The notes under the pieces: model-generated | What the model was told of the DNA's origin: nothing | Databases searched by the model: none | The model's input: the letters and a program-made list of their open reading frames with translations, nothing else | NCBI GenBank assembly: GCA_958510875.1 | Contig: CAUEHT010000005.1 | Location: 372,001 to 436,000, forward strand | DNA length: 64,000 nucleotides | Reading direction: 5' to 3' | Source of the DNA: Endomychus coccineus | Lineage: Eukaryota > Arthropoda > Insecta > Coleoptera > Endomychidae | Shown here: piece by piece, positions 46,461 through 59,865 of the stretch | How positions within the stretch are numbered: the stretch's first letter is position 1 | Layout: the number at the start of each line of letters is the position of its first letter | Translations under genes and position numbers: made by a program

Positions 46461-47958
46461 TATTTCCTTCTGTTACACTTTAATATGAAAGCTTGTCCTG
46501 ATAAGATTTATCACTTCTGATTCCATCTTCCGATATATTTTCTGTTCCTACAATCATATACATTTGATCCGCAGAAATGTCCGACAGCTAATTTTCCAAC
46601 AAAATAAAGGAAAGTCATGTGATCAATTGTTCATAGTTCATTAAACTGTATATATATATTTATGATTACACGATGAACCTTCCTATCTATACTAAAATTG
46701 GACGATTTCATAGTGATTAGTAAATTTACCTTTCATTTTAAGATTTATTCGCTTGGAGAATTTCTGTTAATAGGTTACTATAAGAAAATTGTAGATGTTA
46801 GGAACACATCTAAGTCTTCTTCTAAAATCTTCAGAGTTAACTCCTATAATTCATCAAACAAGATCAACCATAGAAAGTTAGAAAAAGATCCACCGCAAAA
46901 AAAATATATGTAAAACCTGTATTTTTAATACAGGAGGATTGTGAGTGATAGATAGCCTTTTTTCTGAGGTAGTAATGTATTGAAAGACTTGCGACCTATG
47001 ACTGACCAATCCTACAAGGCAAATTAATTAATGGTTAATATATACATGTACAATGAAATGCTTCATTGATAAGATCTTTCAAATGTTGAGTTGAATAGAT
47101 GGAACACGGTTATCCTGTTTTCAGATATCAACAAACCAAACATCGAATTTTGTAGAATTGAGCATTCTGTCAAGTTTTATTTATTTTACGAAAATCAGAT
47201 CACAAGAGATACTTGTTCCTGATGACATATTTTGACATATGTCGAACGTGCGATCTGCAAATGTCTAATTTTGGGGTTATTCAACCTTAAATAATCAAAT
47301 GATGTAGATGGAATATTTTCTGTGATGTTAATAAATACTAAAATGTGAGATTGACCTTAAAATGATCATGAAGAAAATGAATCATGTGTATGTTTCAATT
47401 CATAATAGGGTTTTGTGATTGTCCAGTCTATCAACGTTAACTCGACTTATTAGATAACCCCACAAATAAAATCGAGTGGCGCCAAGTCCAGTTACTTTGT
47501 CATTCTATAATTCCTGGTCGACTCCTTCATCTGATTGGAGAAGGAGTGTCCAGAAAATTTGTAGTTAACACCATTCTGCTGGTTTTGATTCAATAAATTT
47601 GGGAACAGAAGCCTAAGTTGAGGAATGTCATCTGTCTAGTTGCTATTTATGAAAAAAACCAAAACTAGTTGACTCAAATTGAGAACTTTGGTGTCCATCA
47701 TTAACTTCCTGACAGTAATGCTACGCATGATTGCTGCCTTGAGTTGAGTTTTTCTACCACATAAGAGGTATGTGCCGATATGCGGCAATTTTTTGTCGAA
47801 TCTGTAATTGAGATTTTGTGTGATCTATTAACGTACACCCGACTTTTTTGATACCTCCAAAAACGAGTGGTGCCAAGTTTGGTTACCTCGCCGGCTATCC
47901 TATACTTCCTCGTCGACTGGTTCTGAAGTTAAAGGCATAGTGTGCTGGTGCATCATTT
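46461..47958. other. AT-rich interval with a diverged direct duplication
   Basis: About 47405-47540 and 47815-47910 are related (TTTTGTGATTGTCCAGTCTA / TTTTGTGTGATCTATTAACG; GAGTGGCGCCAAGTCCAGTT / GAGTGGTGCCAAGTTTGGTT), perhaps ends of the mariner relic that follows. No intact gene; the 71-codon frame at 46698 has no support. Confidence 0.4.
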
Positions 47959-48450
47959 TCATGTAACTATATTTCCTGGTTTCGATTTAATGAATTTGGA
48001 TACAGACGCCTGTGTTGAGAGATGATATTTTCCCTCAATAGATCTAAATAAATCTCTATCAATAAAAAAAGGTCCCACAATATTGTTGGCGCTAAATTGC
48101 AGCCAAATATTTATTTCTAGGGAATACTGTATATGAACCTGATCCATTTAGTTCAGACTATTATCAGCCTAATATCTACAATTGAATCTCTAAACATAAC
48201 CGTTTAAACAAAATACTGCTTCATCCGTGTAAAAAACGTTTGAAACAGAATATGGATTAATATTTTTTTCAACATAACTTCGTAAATTCATATTCTACGA
48301 TCTCTCAATTCTTACAGTAATTATATTTTGTGAAGATAACAGTCTTTTTGATTATTTTTCATACTGATCGTCGTCGACACATGTTATGACTTAGAGCTAA
48401 TTGTTGCACGGACCATTGTCTACTACATTAATTGAAACATTCAACAAATT
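47959..48450 (-). pseudogene. Decayed mariner DD41D transposase fragment
   Basis: On the minus strand the readable pieces run TDEAVFCLNG, NCRY, then VHIQYSLEINIWLQF and NNIVGPFFIDRDLF. These correspond to TDECTFYLNG through INVWCGIL..IIGPLFIPGNL of the intact transposase at 4477-5550. Several stops are present. Only the region around the first catalytic Asp survives. Confidence 0.7.
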
Positions 48451-48938
48451 TTCGTCATTGGTTCTTGTCTTCCTAATTTTGAACGATTCTTAACACTGCC
48501 TGTCTCTCTGAATATTTTCACCGTTTTTGAAACAATTGCCCAGTGATGTTTTTATTCAGATGTATTTTATTGAATACTCAACATACCTGAGCAATGCACA
48601 GTCACAGTTTCCAACAATTGTTGTTAGTATAGTAGTTATTTCTGTTTCAGTTAAATATATCTTAATTTCATAAGAAAAATAAGCAAACTTGGAATTCACA
48701 AATTTCCATCAACAGTTATCAAATGTAATCAAATACTTCATCCGTTGTTTCATAGCCTACAAAATGAAAAATGCATCTACCCCAAGTGGAAGACTTTTTA
48801 GCCATCTGTTTTGATCTATTTTGGAATTTAAAAAAAAAATCATTTCTGACGATGATGAATTAAAGCACTGTTGCGTGTTTTCAATACGCGAAAAAAACCC
48901 AATTAGGATTTACTAAAGAAATGTCAATGTCAATTTTA
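48451..48938. other. No gene seen
   Basis: AT-rich, no repeats of note. It probably includes the unreadable 5' part of the mariner relic. Confidence 0.4.
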
Positions 48939-49193
48939 TCAACATATCTCGAAACTATTATTATAGAAAGAATTATAGTTTTGAATATTAAAACTTTCAG
49001 GAATTATTTGCCATGTTCCAGTTAGTATCATAATTCCAAAATTATAATTCTGAAAAGAGTTCAGAAGAATGTTTAATTCATCGAAATGACATGAAAGGCT
49101 GCATATATTCAAGTGGAAAATTGATAATTTGCTATTTGTAAAGTATGTTGATCTTATAATAAAAGTTCCTAGATTAACTGTATCAATGTACAA
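48939..49193 (-). pseudogene. Non-LTR (jockey/CR1-type) APE endonuclease fragment
   Basis: The frame contains LSIFHLNICSLSCHFDELNI, then FGIMILTGTWQIIPESFNI, matching the start of an apurinic-type endonuclease ('LNIrSL..hfdeL...l.....dIi.LTETWl'). The catalytic Glu of ETW is Gly (GTW), so it is inactive. The upstream frame 49414-49169 shows only weak coding character. Confidence 0.65.
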
Positions 49194-49944
49194 ATCATTT
49201 TCAATAATACTGGAGACATTTTTAAATAATATTTGGAAGTATTATTATGAATCAGGTCAGTGGAAGTGTTCCATAAAACTCGGCTACATTTAAGGGTAGG
49301 TACCTGACCTTGTTTGTTGATTTCAAGTTGTTTATTGCCGGGAACTATAAAACAGATGTTTTGACTTGAATTATTAATACCTTGATCGTCTTTGTTGTTA
49401 CCGAAAAGGAGCAATATTCATCATGCATTTTTAATTGTGTTTGAATGTAATCAAAATTGTTCCAAATGATTTCAATATTATCCAATCAGGATTATAGTTT
49501 TAATATAGCTTTAGATTCCTGGAATGAATTGACAAACTTATTGTATCTTGAGCCATCAATTGACTGCATTTTACTCTGATACTCATATATTTCATTGTAA
49601 TTTCCATATTAGACTTTTTCATTTTGAAAAAAAATATAATAAATAACCAGAAACCAATAATAAATTCATGTAACATCTTTTCTTTGTATCACCTTATAAT
49701 GTTTAGATAACCGACGTTCCTATGAAAATATAAAATAATACATAATTATCATAATGTATTATGGAATAATGATTTATATAAAGGAAAAAAAATTTAAAAC
49801 TACCGTCAGAAATATTCTGTTGAACTTCCGCTAGTGTATCTAGTTTCATGGTCAGATTTTTTAATATCTGTATACTAAGAGAATATCTATGCACATATTC
49901 TTTCTGATCAATGAAATTACGCTAGTTGTCACATATGAACAAGC
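49194..49944. other. No gene seen
   Basis: AT-rich; minus-strand scraps of the non-LTR element may continue to about 49600. No assignable motif. Confidence 0.35.
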
Positions 49945-50575
49945 TGGCTAAATTCCGATGTTTTAATAGGAAATCTCCATGAGTATACGAAAGAGATATA
50001 AAAAATTAACCTCTCATACTCGATCTCTTTTTTTGCAAAAATGTCCATGGTGAAATGAAACTTGGCTATCGTCTTTTGTTTCATTTGAGAAATCTCAATT
50101 TTTTGAGTTTTTGTTGTTCTGGTATATCTCAGTTACTTATGGAATTGGGGAGGAGTATTTCTTCAATAAAGCATTTTCTAAATAACGTAAACCTACTATT
50201 TGGAGTGAAGTTTTGAGAATTATTATATGAATACTTGTAAAAATGATGACATCGACTCAACATTATACATGTATTTGAAATGGGAAAAAATTATTATGAT
50301 TTTTTTTTGGAAAAAGTGACTACTCCACTGCATTCCATTTGTGAGAAAGGCTCGACAATATAGCAACTATTTCAATCCAAATTCATAAATAACTGGAAAA
50401 CAAAAACTCGAAAAATGAAGTTTTCTCAAGTAACGCGGAAACAAAAGACGAGAGTCATTTTTCGATTTCACCTTTGCCAATTTTTCAAAGGGAGAGATAG
50501 AGGATGATGGATTCGTTTCTTTCTACCTCGTATACTTATCGAGAATCCCTATTAAAACATCGACATTTAGCTACA
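49945..50575. mobile_element. MITE-like element with ~190-bp TIRs
   Basis: About 49945-50140 and 50390-50575 are inverted copies: GGCTAAATTCCGATGTTTTA pairs with TAAAACATCGACATTTAGC, and CGTCTTTTGTTTC pairs with GAAACAAAAGACG. The arms are about 75-80 percent similar by eye. There is no ORF. Ends are approximate and no target duplication was identified. Confidence 0.6.
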
Positions 50576-51969
50576 TGTACCTACATGAATACGGAATATG
50601 TATAAATGCTGATTGACGAAGTTTGTACCTGAACAGTGTTCAATCTGGCATTGTTGGAAACAAATTCACTCTTAGGTAACACAATGGAGTGTTTCCGAAT
50701 GAGAACTCCACATGAATGTTCTGATTTTCATTCCAAAATAGTTTCAACCAGACTAATATGCTGTGATTCTACCTACTTTTTGTTGTTACCAATTATTATG
50801 TTGAGAAGTGAAGAGTCATTGGAAATTGGAAAATTCCAGCTACCTAGATTCCAGGTACCTAGATATGTAGGCATTATCGTGTAATAAACCTTTTGTGAAA
50901 TTTATGAATGAATATTATATCTATGGCAAGTCCAGTGACATTATGTTTGAAAGTTTTTAATCTCATTGTTAAAGGCTTAATCTTCTGCTAACATGGATAG
51001 TCTCCTGGATATTCCAAAAAACTTTGCATAAAGATGTGTTTGATTATGACAAAACAAATAGTGAAGTGCATCTTTCTATTAATGAGTTGTAGATTATACC
51101 GGGTGCGTAACCGATTCTACGTACCGAAGGTAACCTTGTTTTTTCTTTGGTTTTTTTTTAATACTTGAACATAACTTCATTCTGTAAATTTATAAGTAAT
51201 AATTTTCCAAACAATTTGTCATCGTTTTGAAGGAATTGAACTCGTTGTCAACTTTGAATTTTTACTTTTTTCAAATTATACCTATTGAGACTGCGTTCAA
51301 ATTTTTTTTTCCGCTCTCGTTTTTTAATCCTCTATTACATTGTTAATCGCACGTTGAGGTTGAAATACAATTCTGAATTGTTCCTAACATAATATTCAAT
51401 TGAAAATTCTTGTTTGATGTATTCATTACAGCTACAATTGATATAATTACGTGAGGTGTTAAAGTGGTTGTGTGTGTGGAGTTTTATGTTTTATTAATGT
51501 GTATTCACAGAGATTGTTTTTATCTATAGTCATTTAATGGATTATTTATTTATTTTTCTGATATTGTCCGTGATTGTTCTATATACACAATAGTTAGCCC
51601 TGTGAAATTGTTAGAATTACAAAAGATTTATTTTCAATAACTGATAATATCCATCTTTCAATCAACTATATAATTTTATACTTCATCCTAATTCCAATAA
51701 ATGTAATTCTTATATTGGATCATTTAATTTATTTAACGGAGAATTAACATCCAATATGTATTCCCTTAGTTGCAGAAACAAATGAATTTATATGTTTGTT
51801 ATTTGTTATTTGTAAATTATGATGCATCCCAATTCTTATGACTTGGAAAGTGCACTGCAAAAGCTAGATAGGCTGTTCATCAAATTAGAATTCCAAAACG
51901 AAACCTAATAATCATAATAATACAGATTCTAGACCTAGGTATGAATTATATATAAATTCTCGAGAAATA
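50576..51969. other. AT-rich, no gene seen
   Basis: No coding or repeat signal that I can defend. The 82-codon frame at 50636-50884 starts GTG and shows no family motif. Confidence 0.4.
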
Positions 51970-52390
51970 GGTTACATTAACAGTTATGCTTTATATTTTC
52001 TTGTCTTTTCGTACGTTTCGATCACACGACCATCATCAGAAGACCTATTATGTGTAAAACTGGATTACTTAAAACTAATTGTATTAAACAAAGCGTCCTT
52101 ATCGCACCAATTTCAATTAAAATGCACACGTCGCCGAAATGAATAATCGAAACGATTCTTGATATTTTATAATTATAACATTGAGGTAATATGGTTTCGA
52201 TTATTCGTGTTTCTGTTCGTTTCGGCGACGTGGGCATTTTAATTGAAATTGGTGCGATAAGGACGCTTTGTTTGATACAATTAGTTTTGAGTAATCCAGT
52301 TTTAGACATAATAAGTCTTCTGATGAAGGTCGTGAGACCGAAACGTACGTAAAGACAAGAAAATATAAAGCATAAGTGTTAATGTGACCT
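51970..52390. repeat. ~400-bp inverted repeat (palindromic hairpin), Penelope-pLTR-like ends
   Basis: The left arm (about 51985-52155) and right arm (about 52205-52378) are over 85 percent complementary (for example GTGCGATAAGGACGCTTTGT against ACAAAGCGTCCTTATCGCAC) around a ~50-bp loop. Both ends carry CTTCTGATGAaGGTCGTG and CGAAACGTACG words (or their complement), like Penelope pLTRs. It may be two abutting inverted solo ends. Transcripts would fold into a long double-stranded RNA. Confidence 0.75.
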
Positions 52391-52879
52391 ACTTCCTGAG
52401 AATTTATATATAATAATCATAATAGAAGAATTCAAAATTTAAATTAATTTAATTTAAAAGATTCAGTTTCATCTTCTTCCTAGTTTTTGATTTTACCAAA
52501 TTCATTATAGAAAACAAACGCCCAACGCAAAATTTTTCAATTGTGATTTTGGACAAAAATTAAGCACAAATTATCTTCAAAGAAACCTGCGTCATTTGCG
52601 GAACTGTGAGTTGATCCGGATATCACTGTTATTACATGATTGTTATGGTTATTTGGAATTCCCTTATGGCGAACTTAGCTGAGTAGTTCCATAACAGCTG
52701 GGTGTATAACCCTAACTTATCATCAATTTCGTTTCAGAACTAAGTTTCCGATCTTCATAGATTCTCGTATACCTAATTATATGCACTTAATATGCTTTCG
52801 TTCGAACCTTTGTAAACTTCGGGAATTTGTAAGTAATTGCTTGTGCTTCACTTCGGTACCTATTTATTCCAAGATGTGA
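52391..52879. other. No gene seen
   Basis: AT-rich sequence without recognisable features. Confidence 0.4.
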
Positions 52880-53720
52880 GGAAAATGTGAAGGACATTTT
52901 TTTGAAATCTCACGTAGACTGTAACTTCTTTCAGATTTGAAGCTCAAGTATGCAAAATTTCATCAAGATCGGTGGTGACTTCAAGGGGTGAGCAATGGAG
53001 ATGAGAAAGTTTTTTCGAAATATAATTTGAACAGCGACTTTCCTTTTGCTTTGGAGGTCCAGTCCGCAAAATTTCATAACGATCGATACTTATCTATCCC
53101 AACTGATGAGAGAGGGTGATGGGGAAGTTTCTTCGTGATCTTATGCAGAAAATTAATTTCTTTCTGATTTGGAGGTCAATTATTCAAAATTTCATCAAGG
53201 TCGGAAATGGTTTGCTCTGAGGGGTGGAAAAGGGAGTTGGGGCTGTTTTTTCTAAATCTCATCTAGAAAGTGTTTCGAAGGAGAAGTAAGCAAAATTTCA
53301 TCAGGATTGGTACTCATCTGCTTTAAGAAGGGAGAAATGGGAATACGCTAGTTTTTTTCGGAATCTCATGTACTTAGTAACTTTCCTTTTGTTAAGGTCA
53401 AGTTTGCAAAATTTTATAACGATACGATACTTGTCTGCTTCAAGAGGTGGCAAAGGATATTGGGTTATTTTTTTCGAAATCTCATGCAGACTGTGACTCG
53501 TCGTGTTTTGAAGGTCAAGTGTGCAAAATATCATCATACGTAGTAATCCAACAGCTAGCGACGACGGCCTCATATTTCTCTTGGTTTTGCTGCGCTTCAT
53601 TTTAATTCGTTTCGCCGTAGTTTTTCCGTTATCTCATAAGACAATAACTTTCCTCTTGTTTTAAAGGTAAATTGAGCATAATTTGATCAAGTTCAGTACC
53701 TACTTATCTGATTTGGGGTT
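52880..53720. repeat. Degenerate ~115-120-bp tandem repeat
   Basis: About seven diverged units share CAAAATTTCATCAAGATCGG, ATCTGCTTcAAG, TTTTTTCGAAATCTCATG and GACTTTCCTTTTG blocks. An old minisatellite, non-coding; a 99-codon minus frame across it is an artefact. Confidence 0.65.
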
Positions 53721-54479
<759 letters not shown>

Positions 54480-54949
54480 TTGATCATTATTTTTCATATT
54501 AAAATTTAATTATTGAAGTATTATAACATTGTATTTGCAAATGAGTTACTTTTGTGCGCTTTTGAATAATTTTCGTGCATTGTCGGTTTTAGATGCATTT
54601 TCACCGGAAACCATTGCTTCTAGCGACCTAGACAAGGTATACCTTTCTTGAGCATAAAAGATGGGAAAACTAATTTTTCTGTTGACATACAGTGTGAGGC
54701 AAAAAAGTTAGGACCGGTTCAAAGGAGATGGAACCCTGAATGTGGCGCCTCCTATCAGTAATCAAAAAACTAAGATCATATTTGAATTCAGCGTGATAAA
54801 AACCTCTGTATACTAAATTTCGCCCGATTATCACATGTTTATCCAGAAATATTAAAAAAAAACCAAACAAAAAACTAAAATTAAACACCCTGTATCTTTT
54901 GAACGAAGGTGTTGAGGACCTATGTTCATAGGAACTTTTTTTCTTATCT
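54480..54949. other. No gene; possible mariner 3' end
   Basis: AT-rich 3' flank of the transposase fragment. CACCCTGTATCTTTTGAACG at about 54888 is a frequent insect DNA-transposon end style. Otherwise nothing recognised. Confidence 0.35.
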
Positions 54950-55544
54950 TAGTGTCATCTATCGCCTGACACTATGCACTGTACTTTTTTCTATGTGGGC
55001 CCTAATACACTTCCTTGTGGTATGCCAACGGTTGATGTTTGGTCATTGCTCCTTATGTCACCAATTTTTGTTTTTTGCCTGCGGTGAGTCAGATAACTTT
55101 CAAGTAGGTTAAGAGCTTTTCCCCGAATGCCAATATTCTCTAGTTTAGTAATAGTCCGTGATCAACAGTATCAAAGGTTTTTGCCAAGTCGATGAAGACG
55201 CATATAACCTTTTTGTTTTGATCTACATTTGACGTAATATTGTTTACTTATACTGAGATTGCATCCTGAGTAGAAGTCTTCTCACGGAAGCCCTATTGAC
55301 TTTTACTTATTATTTTGAATTTTTCTAGAAATTTATTCAGCCTTTTTGATACAACTTTTTCAAAAAAAATTCCGAGTATTGGGAGGACGGAAATTGGTCG
55401 GTAATTGGTTAAGTGTTTCTTATCCCCTCCTTTATAGATAGGTGTAATGATAGCGCGTTTGAAGTTTTTCGGTACTTTCCCTATTTCCATATATTTGTTT
55501 ATTAAGTTCGATAGTGGTTCTACGGTGTTAGCTAAACTATTCAC
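54950..55544 (-). pseudogene. Non-LTR (CR1/jockey-type) reverse transcriptase fragment
   Basis: The minus frame 55544-55293 reads IGKVPKNFKRAIITPIYKGG then NYRPISVLPILG, the classic RT motif 'iPIyKkGd...l.NYRPISlLp'. It continues in damaged frames with VICVFIDLAKTFDTVDH (catalytic Asp region) and GIPQGSVLGPT near 55010, and is interrupted by several stops. 3' and 5' ends are undefined. It may belong to the same family as the endonuclease scrap at 48939-49193. Confidence 0.8.
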
Positions 55545-56769
55545 ATTTATTTAATAATAAGTGAAAATCAAAGTTTTAGTAGTTAGTTTATTTGAGGATC
55601 TACTTTCCTAACTCAGATACGGAAAGAAGATTGAGCAGCTCTTAAAAAGACAACGACTGCCTACGAGTCTTTTCACGTGCTTTTCAATCAGTTATTTTAT
55701 CATACAGTTCAGATCCACTATTGAGTCATGTAGATTATATTTTAAGTTTTCAGACTGAAACTTTTCATTTGCAATAACATGAATTTGAATAATAAATTCA
55801 GAAACATTGCTTTACAAAAGCGCTATGATTTTGTAGCAAAAACAGTACAATATCAACAAAATATTTTATCCAAACTTGCTTCATTCATGTTTGTTATTAT
55901 TGTAATATGACATAATTTGTATTATGTATAGTTGGTATACTTTGCATGATGTATAGTTTAATTTGTTTAATAGTGTAATTAAAGGGTCTTATATAAAATA
56001 ATTCAACAGCTTTTACGTTTAGATACAAATTGGTTTCTCAAAATAGTTTTTACATAAATTTAATGAGAATTATATGTAGGGTACATCCCATGCATTGTAT
56101 TTACACTGTTCAAGAGCTGCAAGCTACAACATATTGTAGATTATATGGTTATTCTTTATTCAGTTATAAAGATCAAGATAGTTACTTATGCCCGAAACAA
56201 ATGACCAAACCCTCAATATCAGAATATGATATTCCATACACACATGAATAAGTCTAAACAGTGAGCTCATGTTTTACAAAGCAGAAGCCGACAAAGGAGA
56301 GTGTAGTGAATAGTTTATTTCTTAACGCTTGACGTAGACGAGACTGCGTCATTTCAATAAAACTAATTATCGTCACCTAGAACAAGCAGATTCGTATGCT
56401 CCGTTCGAAGGAGATATTCGAACCATTTACAGAAACCGGTTTCATATTATGTAAATCTATCGTTCTGGTTGGAGCTTGTGGGAGAGGGGAAAAGGACTTG
56501 TTGAGATTGTTACAGTCGGCGAACCCGTATAATGTTGACCATCTTCCCAATACTTTAATCAATGCTCCAATCAAGTAACATGGAACATAGACTAGATGTC
56601 AGCGTTGCCAGGTGGAAAAATTTTCAGTACTACAATTTCGATGCCACATTTTATCCTTGCGAATCACTTTTGAGTTCGATATAAAAGTCATTAGCTAGAA
56701 CACACTATTTCTAAGTTAGATAAGTTGCATAGATAATTATGGCGTTACAAAGATATTTCGATGCTATAT
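55545..56769. other. AT-rich, no gene seen
   Basis: The frames at 56030-56251 and 56377-56578 have no recognised motif and no splice or promoter context. Nothing else is assignable. Confidence 0.4.
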
Positions 56770-58890
56770 CCATATCCATCTAAAATGCAAACCATATAGA
56801 TAATATGTATATAGTCCGGTCAAATTAGCCAATTCTCCCAGGAAATTTTCCGGAGTCAACCAAATGAGATGCGGTTTTTTGCAAACTGTTCGGGAGATCA
56901 AATAGATCATTTGAAAAATATAACATATTGCCGCTAGGACGTTTTCTAGCTTTGGGAGCATAAATTGGCCAATTTTCATGTCCAATTTTTGTTAAAATTC
57001 GGGAAATCCTTAAATAGTTCGCAAAGTGGCCAAAAAATCCCACTTGAGGGTTTCGAGGTCGCTGATCAGGATTCCGATGTCAGATTTTATATTTGACCAC
57101 TTCCTGGGGAGTAATTGGCCAATTATTGTCCCAAAAATGGGGCAAATCGATAAATAGTTTGCAAAGTGGCCAAAAAATCCCACTCGGGGGGTTTTCGAGG
57201 GCGCTGATCAAGATTCCGACGTCAGATTTTACATGTGACTTTTTTCTGGGGAGTAATTGGCCAATTACTGCCAAGAAAATGGGGCAAATCGACAAATAGT
57301 TCGCAAAGTGGCCAAAAAATCCCACTCGGGGGGTTTTCGAGGTCGCTGATCAAGATTCCGACTTCAGATTTTACATTTGACTACTTCCTGGGGAGTAATT
57401 GACCAATTATTGCCCCAAAAATGGTGCAAATCGACAAATAGTTCGCAAAGTGGTCAAAAAATCCCACTCGGGGGTTTTCGAGATCGCTGATCAAGATTCC
57501 GACTTCAGATTTTACATTTGACTATTTCCTGGGGAGTAATTGGCCAATTATTTCCCCAAAAATTTGGCAAATTGACAAATAGTTCGGCAAAGTGGCCAAA
57601 AAATCCCACTCGGGGGTTTTCGAGGTCGCTGATCAAGATTCCGACTTCAGATTTTACATTTGACTACTTCCTGGGGAGTAATTGCCCAATTATTGCCCCA
57701 AAAATGGGGCAAATTTTAAATTTTTAAAATTTCAAAGTCGCTGATCAAGATTCCGATTTCAGATTCTACATCTACCACTTTCTCAAGGATGAATGATCAA
57801 TTATTGCTTGAAAAATGGCAAATTTTCAATTGCAAATAATTAGTTAATAATTTTGTTACACAGGTTCAATTCTCATTAACACCAAAAAAACACAAGATAT
57901 ATATTATTATAAAATACTTGAATAAAATCTTTTCATATTCAAAGTATATTTGTTATATTTAAAGGAACAAATTATTTGGACACGTCATATTAACACTTCA
58001 AAGTCCTATAACAACACACGTGCATCCATGTGCATCAACGTTTTTTTATGCGTCAGCAGACGACACACATAATGTAAAATAATACATATTGTATATGATA
58101 ATTTTTCATCTTTATTTGCGTTTTAAATATTATTATATACTATTAAGATGCTGATGTGAATGATTGTGAAACATTTTACAAATACTATTTTGAGTTATTC
58201 TAATAAAAGAAAAAAATAATTGATGTTTATTATTATTTTCAATCAGAAATTGGTCATTTTTCAGTCAATAATTGGCCAGTTACTCCCCAGGAAATAGTTA
58301 AATGTAAAATCTGACTTCGAAATCTTGATCAGCGCCCTCGAAAACCCCCGAGTGGGATTTTTTGGCCACTTTGCGAACTATTTGTCAATTTGCTCCATTT
58401 TTGGGGCAATAATTCGCCAATTACTCTCCAGGAAGTGGTCGAATATAAAAAATGACGTCGGAATCTTAATCAGCGACCTCAAAAACCCCCCGAGTGGGAT
58501 TTTTTGGCCACTTTGCGAACTGTTTGTCGATTTTCCCCATTTTTGGGGCAATAATTGGCCAATTACTTCCCAAGAAGTGTTCAAATGTAAAATCTGACGT
58601 CAGGATCTTGATCAGCGACCTCGAAAACCCCCGAAAGGGATTTTTTGGTTTGGTCACTTTGCGAACTATTTAAGGATTTCCCGAATTTTACCAAAAATTG
58701 GACATGAAAAATGGCCAATTTATGTTCTCAAAGCTAGAGAATGTCCTAGCGGCAATATGCTATATTGTTCAAACGATCTATTTGGCCTCCCGAACAGTTT
58801 GCAAAAAAAAAACGCATCTCATTTGGTCGAGTTCGGAAAATTTTCTGGGTTGGCAAGAAAAATCGTCTAATTTAACCGGACTAATATTAC
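56770..58890. mobile_element. Hairpin TIR element with 142-bp tandem repeats in its arms
   Basis: About 56775-57780 and 58260-58890 are inverted relatives. The outermost ~260 bp is unique sequence (CCAAATGAGATGCG, GCCGCTAGGACGTTTTCTAG and complements). Inside are tandem units of ~142 bp (GCAAAGTGGCCAAAAAATCC, TCGCTGATCAAGATTCCGAC, GGGGAGTAATTGGCCAATTA): about four to five on the left, two to three on the right. The centre (57780-58260) is AT-rich without a gene. It is non-autonomous, with no transposase. Confidence 0.75.
57090..57720. repeat. 142-bp tandem array, left arm
   Basis: The GAYAAATAGT marker recurs at 57149, 57291, 57433 and 57574, so the period is 141-142 bp. Confidence 0.85.
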
Positions 58891-59847
58891 CTCTATGAAC
58901 CAAATACACAAGGAAACTGTTGTAGACACAATGATTGCAGCAATTGCTTGACCTTGAATAACTATGAAATTTGAACTTTCATTGCCAATGTCAAAGGTCA
59001 GGTTTTTACCAACGGCTAGACGGACTGTTCCGTGTATTATATTGCACTTTTCGTTGGAAGCGCTTCTACCTTCTCATAGCCATGTATGTAATGGAAGGTT
59101 TGGTGTTTTCTTTGAAAAAATCAGTCAGTGGTACTCCACTGAGTCGGTATGCGTATAATGCCCATGCGCGTAAAACTTTGAATGTTTTAATATTACACTT
59201 TTGGAAATTGCAACCTACATTCAACAATGAAGGTTTCGAAAACTAGTAACCTGGACAAGTCATATAAAGTTTCAAATAATGTATAACTGATTTTATTCTG
59301 CTCATACCATATTTAAATCATACCATAGGTACATTGGTTGTGAACATGGTATGAAGACTTTGTATACGATTTTTGCCGTCTGATTTACTACATGGTTCAG
59401 ACTACCCGAAACCGAGTTTTGTGTGTGGTACCTACTCGTGATCTCAAATAGGTGATCCGTTTCCTGAAAACTCAGGACTACTTCATGGTATAAACATTGC
59501 AGTTCACAACGGAGTATACATTGCAATATTCTAAATTAAATCGATAATGTTCTGTACCTCAATGTAATTCACGGTGTACTAAAGAAGCAATATGCCTATG
59601 ATATAAAATAGAAAAAATTTGGTAATCACATAGTAGTTCCCTATGAAACAAAACCTCAATATAACTGGTATCAACTGTTTTCTTACTGTGATAAATGTCA
59701 ATCTTATGTCAAAGGTTTATTGATTTGTAATTGAGAATAAAAAAAAAGTCAAGAATCTGTCATAATTTTTGAGCTGAATTGAATTGGTGTTAATATTTTA
59801 CGAGAAGAAACATTTTAAACGGTTAGTTTGATTTGATTTCCATTATT
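58891..59847. other. No recognised gene; BEL LTR probably ends here
   Basis: A 91-codon plus frame at 58971-59246 (non-ATG context uncertain) is hydrophobic in the middle (RFYLLIAMYVMEGLVFSL) but unrecognised. The BEL/Pao 5' LTR should occupy some of the last few hundred bases, ending about 59842 (TTTCCA), but without a second LTR in the window its start cannot be fixed. Confidence 0.35.
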
Positions 59848-59865
59848 TGGTGACCCCGACGTGAT
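59848..59865 (+). promoter_or_regulatory. BEL/Pao primer binding site (tRNA-Trp type)
   Basis: TGGTGACCCCGACGTGAT, complementary to the 3' end of tRNA-Trp, the site also used by avian retroviruses. It is the usual start of insect BEL/Pao internal sequence. Confidence 0.85.

Noticed and set aside
53301..53600. 99-codon minus frame
   Set aside because: Lies within the degenerate ~115-bp tandem repeat and shows no domain.
57080..58657. Several 60-90-codon frames in the 142-bp repeat element
   Set aside because: All are translations of the tandem units and recur on both arms in mirror image.
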